This document shows positions 60,400 to 64,000 of a stretch of 64,000 nt of DNA, piece by piece (position 1 is the first letter of the stretch; every line of letters starts with the position of its first letter). The notes under the pieces are model-generated. The model had not been told where the DNA came from. It ran no database searches and worked only from the letters and a program-made list of their open reading frames with translations. Both the position numbers and the translations under genes were made by a program. This DNA is from Pseudomonadaceae bacterium (GTDB lineage Bacteria; Pseudomonadota; Alphaproteobacteria; UBA2136; UBA6156): positions 208,436 through 272,435 of the forward strand of contig JACKLD010000014.1 in the NCBI GenBank assembly GCA_024236095.1. The letters are read 5' to 3'.

Positions 60400-61104
60400 A
60401 TGACCCTGCCCGCTGCCGAACGTATCATTGTTGCCCTTGATTTCCCGACCGTGGATGAAGCCCGCAAGTTTGTGGGGCAAATGGGAGACACGGTAAGTTA
60501 TTACAAGGTCGGCTTGGAGCTGATTTACGCCGGAGGGCTGGAACTGTTGCAGGAGCTGAAAGCGGCGGGCAAGAAAGTGTTTCTGGACGCCAAGGTGCTG
60601 GACATCGGCAACACGGTGGAGCGTGCGGTGCGGAATATTGCTGAATTGGGGGTGGATATGACGAATATCCATGTCCATGATACCAAAACGGTGAAAGCTG
60701 CCGTGTGCGGAGTCCAGGGCAGCAACACGGCACTGGTTGGTGTGACGGTGCTGACCAACCTTGATAACAGGGATTTGGACGAACAAGGCATCAAAGACGA
60801 CCTTGCAGTGAACAATCTGGTTCTCAAGCGTGCCATTATGGGTAAACTCGCAGGGTTGGATGGCGTGGTAAGTTCAGGGCTGGAAGCTTCTACCATCCGC
60901 AATCAATGTGGCCGGAGCTTTATGATTGTAACGCCGGGGATCCGGTTGCCAAGTGACAAGATAGATGATCAGGAACGGATTATGACGCCTTCAAGAGCCA
61001 TTGCCAACGGCGCACATTACCTTGTGGTGGGCCGCCCGATTACACAGGATGCCAACCCAAGAGGCGCATTTGCGCGGATGGTTGCGGATATTGAAGGGCG
61101 GTAA
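60400..61104 (+). CDS. pyrF: Orotidine 5'-phosphate decarboxylase
   Basis: A 234-residue enzyme for the last step of UMP synthesis. The ATG at 60400 follows the promoter and gives the normal start ERIIVALDFPTVDEA. The catalytic Asp-Lys-Asp motif is VFLDAKVLDIGNTVERA. Substrate-binding VTPGIRLP and YLVVGRPITQ are present. Codon use looks less GC-rich than its neighbours, which might indicate transfer or lower adaptation. Confidence 0.92.
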   Translation: MTLPAAERIIVALDFPTVDEARKFVGQMGDTVSYYKVGLELIYAGGLELLQELKAAGKKVFLDAKVLDIGNTVERAVRNIAELGVDMTNIHVHDTKTVKAAVCGVQGSNTALVGVTVLTNLDNRDLDEQGIKDDLAVNNLVLKRAIMGKLAGLDGVVSSGLEASTIRNQCGRSFMIVTPGIRLPSDKIDDQERIMTPSRAIANGAHYLVVGRPITQDANPRGAFARMVADIEGR

Positions 61105-61155
61105 GAGAGCTTTTGGCCCTCTTGTCCACCGCGTATGGCCGTTATGTCGGTGGTG

Positions 61156-61986
61156 TTAACGCGGTGGGTGGAGGAAACCAAGGCGGAGGAGGCCGTCGTC
61201 ACCGTCGGCGGTGAGGTGGGGGAGCAGCCATTCCAGTGCGGTGGTGAGGTCGTCCTCTAGCCCATAAGGCAGGTTGAGGATGAGTTGGCCGCTGCCGTAG
61301 GCGCCGCGCCCCTTGCCTTTGCGCCAGCACAGCTCCGCCTGCAGGGTAGCGGGAATTTCAAGGTTCTCCAGTGCGTTCACCAACCCGACATGGCGGCCTT
61401 CCGGCAGCAGCGGATACCACACCATGATGACGGCTTTGGGCCACGCTTTCAGCATGGCGGCCACGGTGGATGCGGTGGCGGCATAGTCTTGCTGGCGCTC
61501 GTAAGCGGGGTCTATCAGCACCAGCCCGCGCGCGGTGGCGGGCGGCAGCAGGGTGGGAATGTGCGCGGGGCCGTCGGCTTGAAGCACCTGCGCATTGGCG
61601 TGTTTGGCCATGGCATCGGCAAGGGCGGCATGCTCTCGCGGGTGGGCTTCGCAGAGGACGAGGGCATCGTCTCCGCGCAACAGGTTGGCGGCCAGCAACG
61701 GCGAGCCGAGATAGCGGTTGGGCGTGCCTTGCAAGGTCAAATACGGGCTCAATATGGCAGGCGCCTGCGCGGCCAACGGCAAAATGCGGGCAATGCCGTG
61801 GGCAGCCTCGTTGGTTTTGATGGCCTCCGGCGCATCCAGCCGGTAAGCGGCACGGCCTGCGTGGGTTTCGTAATAGGTGAGCGATTTGGGCTTGGCGGTG
61901 AGGCGTTCCAGCAGGATGGAGAGCATGGCGTGCTTGACGACATCGGCCGGGCCGCCTGCATGGTACGCGTGCTGATAGGAAAACAT
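61156..61986 (-). CDS. rlmJ: 23S rRNA A2030 N6-methyltransferase RlmJ
   Basis: A 276-residue SAM-dependent methyltransferase (DUF519) that methylates A2030 of 23S rRNA. Features: MFSYQHAYHAGGPADVVKHA at the N-terminus, YYETHAGRAAYRL, the catalytic VLIDPAYERQQDY (DPPY-type), and MVWYPLLPEGRH. Size is normal (about 280). It converges on pyrF and is divergent from the aminotransferase. Confidence 0.9.
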   Translation of the reverse strand: MFSYQHAYHAGGPADVVKHAMLSILLERLTAKPKSLTYYETHAGRAAYRLDAPEAIKTNEAAHGIARILPLAAQAPAILSPYLTLQGTPNRYLGSPLLAANLLRGDDALVLCEAHPREHAALADAMAKHANAQVLQADGPAHIPTLLPPATARGLVLIDPAYERQQDYAATASTVAAMLKAWPKAVIMVWYPLLPEGRHVGLVNALENLEIPATLQAELCWRKGKGRGAYGSGQLILNLPYGLEDDLTTALEWLLPHLTADGDDGLLRLGFLHPPR

Positions 61987-62175
61987 GCCGCCAGCTAGAC
62001 CGAGGACGGCGGATTGGTCAAGCCTCTTGATTTTACAGTTGCTTTGGCGCAGGGTGGGCCATGGTGTTCATTGCCGCCCGTCTTGCAATCTCCGCGCCCG
62101 CAGCGGCCTGAGGGCTGTACGTTCTTTCCCTCCTCCCTTCCGCCACCACCACACCAACCAACAAAGCAACCTGCC

Positions 62176-63198
62176 ATGACCACCCAAACCCCGCAAATCA
62201 TCCATGACCGCAACGAACTGCTGCAGGGGCCCGCCCCCAAATGCATCGAGACGCTGCGCAACTTCCCGATTGAAAAAGTGTTCAGCTACCCGGACGGCTA
62301 CTACGGCTCGGTGCTGGTGCCAGAGCTTGCCAAGCGCTACGGCGTGGCACCGCAGCAGGTGATTATCAGCTATGGCGCCGAGAACTTGCTGGAAACGGTG
62401 TTCAAATGGTTGCGCGACGATGACTGCGTGCTGACCCAGCAACACCATTACCGCTTTTACACCTTTGCGTTGAAGCATCTGGGCATCCCGCTGCACACTT
62501 TTGCGATGCGCGAGGAAGGACATGATTTCGTGTTCGACGTGGACGATTGCATCGCCCAGTACAAGAAGCACAAACCCCGCCTGTTGCTGCTGACCAGCCC
62601 CAACAACCCCACCGGCAACGTGCTGGCGCTAGAGGATTTCAAACGGATTCTGGCGGCGGTGGAACCGCACACGCTGGTGATCATGGACGAAGCTTATTGG
62701 GGCTTTGACCATACTTACAACGAGCAAATCATGCTGGACTTATTGCACCAGACGCCCAACCTGGTGCTGGCGCGGACGTTCTCGAAATACTACGGGCTGG
62801 CGGGCCTGCGCATGGGCTATGCGCTGTGCGGCACCAACGTGGTGAACATGCTGAAATACCAGCCGCCGTTTCTGGGCTTCTGCCGCGTGGCCGAGGCGGT
62901 GGCGCTAGCGGCGCTGGGCGAAGGCGACTACTACGCCGGTACCGCCCAACAGGTGATTGACGAGCGCGGGCGCATGGTGGAGGCGCTGAAGGGGCTGGCC
63001 CACGTACATCCGTACAACTCGCGCGCCAACATGATTCTGGTGAAGCTGACGCCGGAGGCCGACGCGGCGATGACCGAGGCGCTGCCGACCTTCCCGGTGG
63101 TGACCATCCGTAAAGACCATGGGCTTTATTGGCGGATTTCCGTCGGCACCAAGGACGTGAACGACGCGATTGTGGCCTTTTTGAAAACGCTGGGTTGA
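62176..63198 (+). CDS. hisC: Histidinol-phosphate aminotransferase-like PLP enzyme
   Basis: A 340-residue fold-type I aminotransferase. I chose the ATG at 62176; upstream in-frame sequence is intergenic. Motifs are SPNNPTGNVLALEDF, VIMDEAYWGFDHTY, and the PLP-lysine segment RTFSKYYGLAGLRMGYAL. It resembles HisC (histidine biosynthesis) but is a little short, and no other his genes are near, so a related amino-sugar or amino-acid role is possible. Confidence 0.8.
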   Translation: MTTQTPQIIHDRNELLQGPAPKCIETLRNFPIEKVFSYPDGYYGSVLVPELAKRYGVAPQQVIISYGAENLLETVFKWLRDDDCVLTQQHHYRFYTFALKHLGIPLHTFAMREEGHDFVFDVDDCIAQYKKHKPRLLLLTSPNNPTGNVLALEDFKRILAAVEPHTLVIMDEAYWGFDHTYNEQIMLDLLHQTPNLVLARTFSKYYGLAGLRMGYALCGTNVVNMLKYQPPFLGFCRVAEAVALAALGEGDYYAGTAQQVIDERGRMVEALKGLAHVHPYNSRANMILVKLTPEADAAMTEALPTFPVVTIRKDHGLYWRISVGTKDVNDAIVAFLKTLG

Positions 63199-63233
63199 AG
63201 TTTGGCGGCGCAACCAGTATAAGCGCTGCCATC

Positions 63234-63347
63234 GGGTAGGTGGCCGAGTGGTCGACAACCCGCAGGGTTGCAACTTTCCGTCAGGAAAGTAACGCGCACG
63301 CTTACAAGCGTTTCCCCTGCGCATGTCACACAGGCTTTTGTTCCCGT
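63234..63347 (+). ncRNA. tRNA-Ser-derived hairpin array (possible tRNA pseudogene)
   Basis: The first 22 bases repeat the 5' end of the adjacent tRNA-Ser (GGGTAGGTGGCCGAGTGGTC + GA). Then come tandem perfect hairpins: CAACCC-GCA-GGGTTG (63256-63270) and ACTTTCC-GTCA-GGAAAGT (63273-63290), then ACGCTT-AC-AAGCGT (63298-63311). A short GCGCACGCTT matches the tRNA anticodon arm. The real anticodon loop and T-arm are missing. The breakpoint lies in the D-arm, as in the copy beside tRNA-Arg. Confidence 0.5.
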
Positions 63348-63353
63348 ATGACC

Positions 63354-63441
63354 GGGTAGGTGGCCGAGTGGTCGAAGGCGCACGCTTGGAAAGCGTGTAG
63401 GGGGCAACTCCTCGCAGGTTCGAATCCTGTCCTACCCGCCA
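63354..63441 (+). tRNA. tRNA-Ser (anticodon GGA), CCA encoded
   Basis: A complete type II tRNA: acceptor GGGTAGG / CCTACCC, anticodon stem CACGC / GCGTG with loop TTGGAAA (GGA), long variable arm (TAGGGGGCAACTCCTC), T-loop TTCGAAT, discriminator G, CCA at 63439-63441. Confidence 0.95.
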
Positions 63442-63484
63442 TGAAGTTATTGAAAACACAGAGTTTTGACTCTTTCGCGTAAGA

Positions 63485-63507
63485 AGGCCCGCCGCTGGCG
63501 GGCTTTC
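63485..63507 (+). terminator. Terminator after tRNA-Ser
   Basis: Stem GCCCGCC / GGCGGGC (63487-63493, 63497-63503) with loop GCT, then TTTCGCTT. Placed 43 bases past the tRNA. Confidence 0.7.
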
Positions 63508-63624
63508 GCTTAGGGCAACCCCCTGCAAAGAGAGAATGATGTACTCCGAAAACAGGCCCAAACAGCAATTCTCTCTGTTTGGCAAAGATGCAGGGCGTTG
63601 CCCCTGATTGGATACTTTGGGGGG

Positions 63625-63786
63625 TTAGGCAGAAAAACCCAGTTGCAGGCGCTGCGTGGGCCAGTCGGTGGAGGAAACGGCGTAGAGTTTGCGGACGGTG
63701 AGGCCGAGGGGTTGATTTCCGGCGAGAATGGCTTCCACGATGTCGGGAGCCAACATGCCCAACTGCACGTAGCGGGCGACGTGGTT
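63625..63786 (-). pseudogene. C-terminal fragment of a resolvase-type serine recombinase
   Basis: About 52 residues on the minus strand. YVQLGMLAPDIVEAILAGNQ, then PLGLTV and TDWPTQRLQLGFSA match the C-terminal end of large serine recombinases/DNA invertase homologues (usual pattern: fLaPdIveaIl-G-qP, then W--Qr--LGf). The catalytic N-terminal domain is absent; upstream the reading frame continues into unrelated sequence. This is a remnant of an integrase or invertase beside tRNA-Ser. Confidence 0.6.
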
Positions 63787-63802
63787 GTCACCCGAGGTCG
63801 CA

Positions 63803-64000
63803 GGACAGGAATTACTCAGCACAGGTGATGGTGGTGATTGGGTCGGGCCTTTTGTGGCCAACCCCGCACAAACCAACTGCCACCAGATCAGTGTTGATAT
63901 TGTCATGCCGCGTGGAGTCTATTACGCCAATGACAGTGGCGGCCTGAACAACCGAACCATCACATGGCAATTTGAAGCGCGTCAGATTGATGATGACGGT
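63803..64000 (+). pseudogene. Fragment of phage tail protein (host-specificity J-like), cut by window edge
   Basis: An open plus-strand frame runs to the window end. SVDIVMPRGVYYANDSGGLN followed by RTITWQFEARQID resembles part of phage tail J-type proteins (D--fP-GLy--n--G). No start is visible: the frame opens after a TAG at 63770-63772, in the middle of the recombinase remnant. So its 5' part is missing or lies in a different place. Confidence 0.5.

Noticed and set aside
63234..63441. Classical integrase attachment-site duplication at tRNA-Ser
   Set aside because: The repeated part is the tRNA 5' end with a break in the D-arm; integrases usually duplicate the 3' end.

Overview
The window looks like chromosomal DNA of a GC-rich (by eye about 60%) Gram-negative proteobacterium, most likely an alphaproteobacterium. 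The main pointers are the rnd-kdsD-lptC-lptA-lptB cluster, a dehydrogenase-first FadB-type fusion, and LPS and RND-efflux genes. No rRNA or species-level marker is present, so the placement is inference.

Left region (1-17.5 kb, + strand): an accessory island with an F-type (TraH/TraB/TraV/TraC) type IV secretion or conjugation apparatus. Mixed in with the transport genes are unusual information-processing proteins: a UvrD/Rep-like helicase with a substituted catalytic glutamate, a protein joining sigma-70-like segments to a ParB domain, and a NusA-like protein. There are also a large unrecognised 671-residue protein, a Pro/Ala-rich single-pass membrane protein and a lytic transglycosylase with a long insertion. 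The island reads as a secretion system with its own transcription-related factors; this is the best candidate here for something undescribed.

Middle region (17.5-40 kb): mostly minus-strand genes. They include an operon of RND adaptor, AI-2E-type permease and RND pump; a chain of coupled genes SNase-like, Nudix, mutS, murJ; tRNA-Arg(CCT) with an odd tRNA-derived hairpin array beside it; a LysM protein divergent from a family 5 solute-binding protein; a thrS-membrane protein-infC cluster in which infC appears to start at AUC; proline iminopeptidase; and a glycosyltransferase.

Right-centre (39-54 kb, + strand): pfkB-type kinase, rsmE, typA/bipA, an HD phosphohydrolase, then a fatty-acid operon (acyltransferase-hydrolase fusion, acyl-CoA synthetase, thiolase, 3-hydroxyacyl-CoA dehydrogenase/enoyl-CoA hydratase, acyl-CoA dehydrogenase) that forms a nearly complete beta-oxidation pathway.

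Right region (54-64 kb): asnB, an OmpA/Pal-like lipoprotein, the LPS-export and Kdo cluster, pyrF with a strong promoter, rlmJ, a hisC-like aminotransferase, and tRNA-Ser(GGA). The tRNA-Ser gene is preceded by a second tRNA-derived hairpin array and followed by fragments of a serine recombinase and a phage tail protein, which suggests a decayed mobile-element edge. Intergenic gaps carry at least two families of dispersed palindromic repeats.
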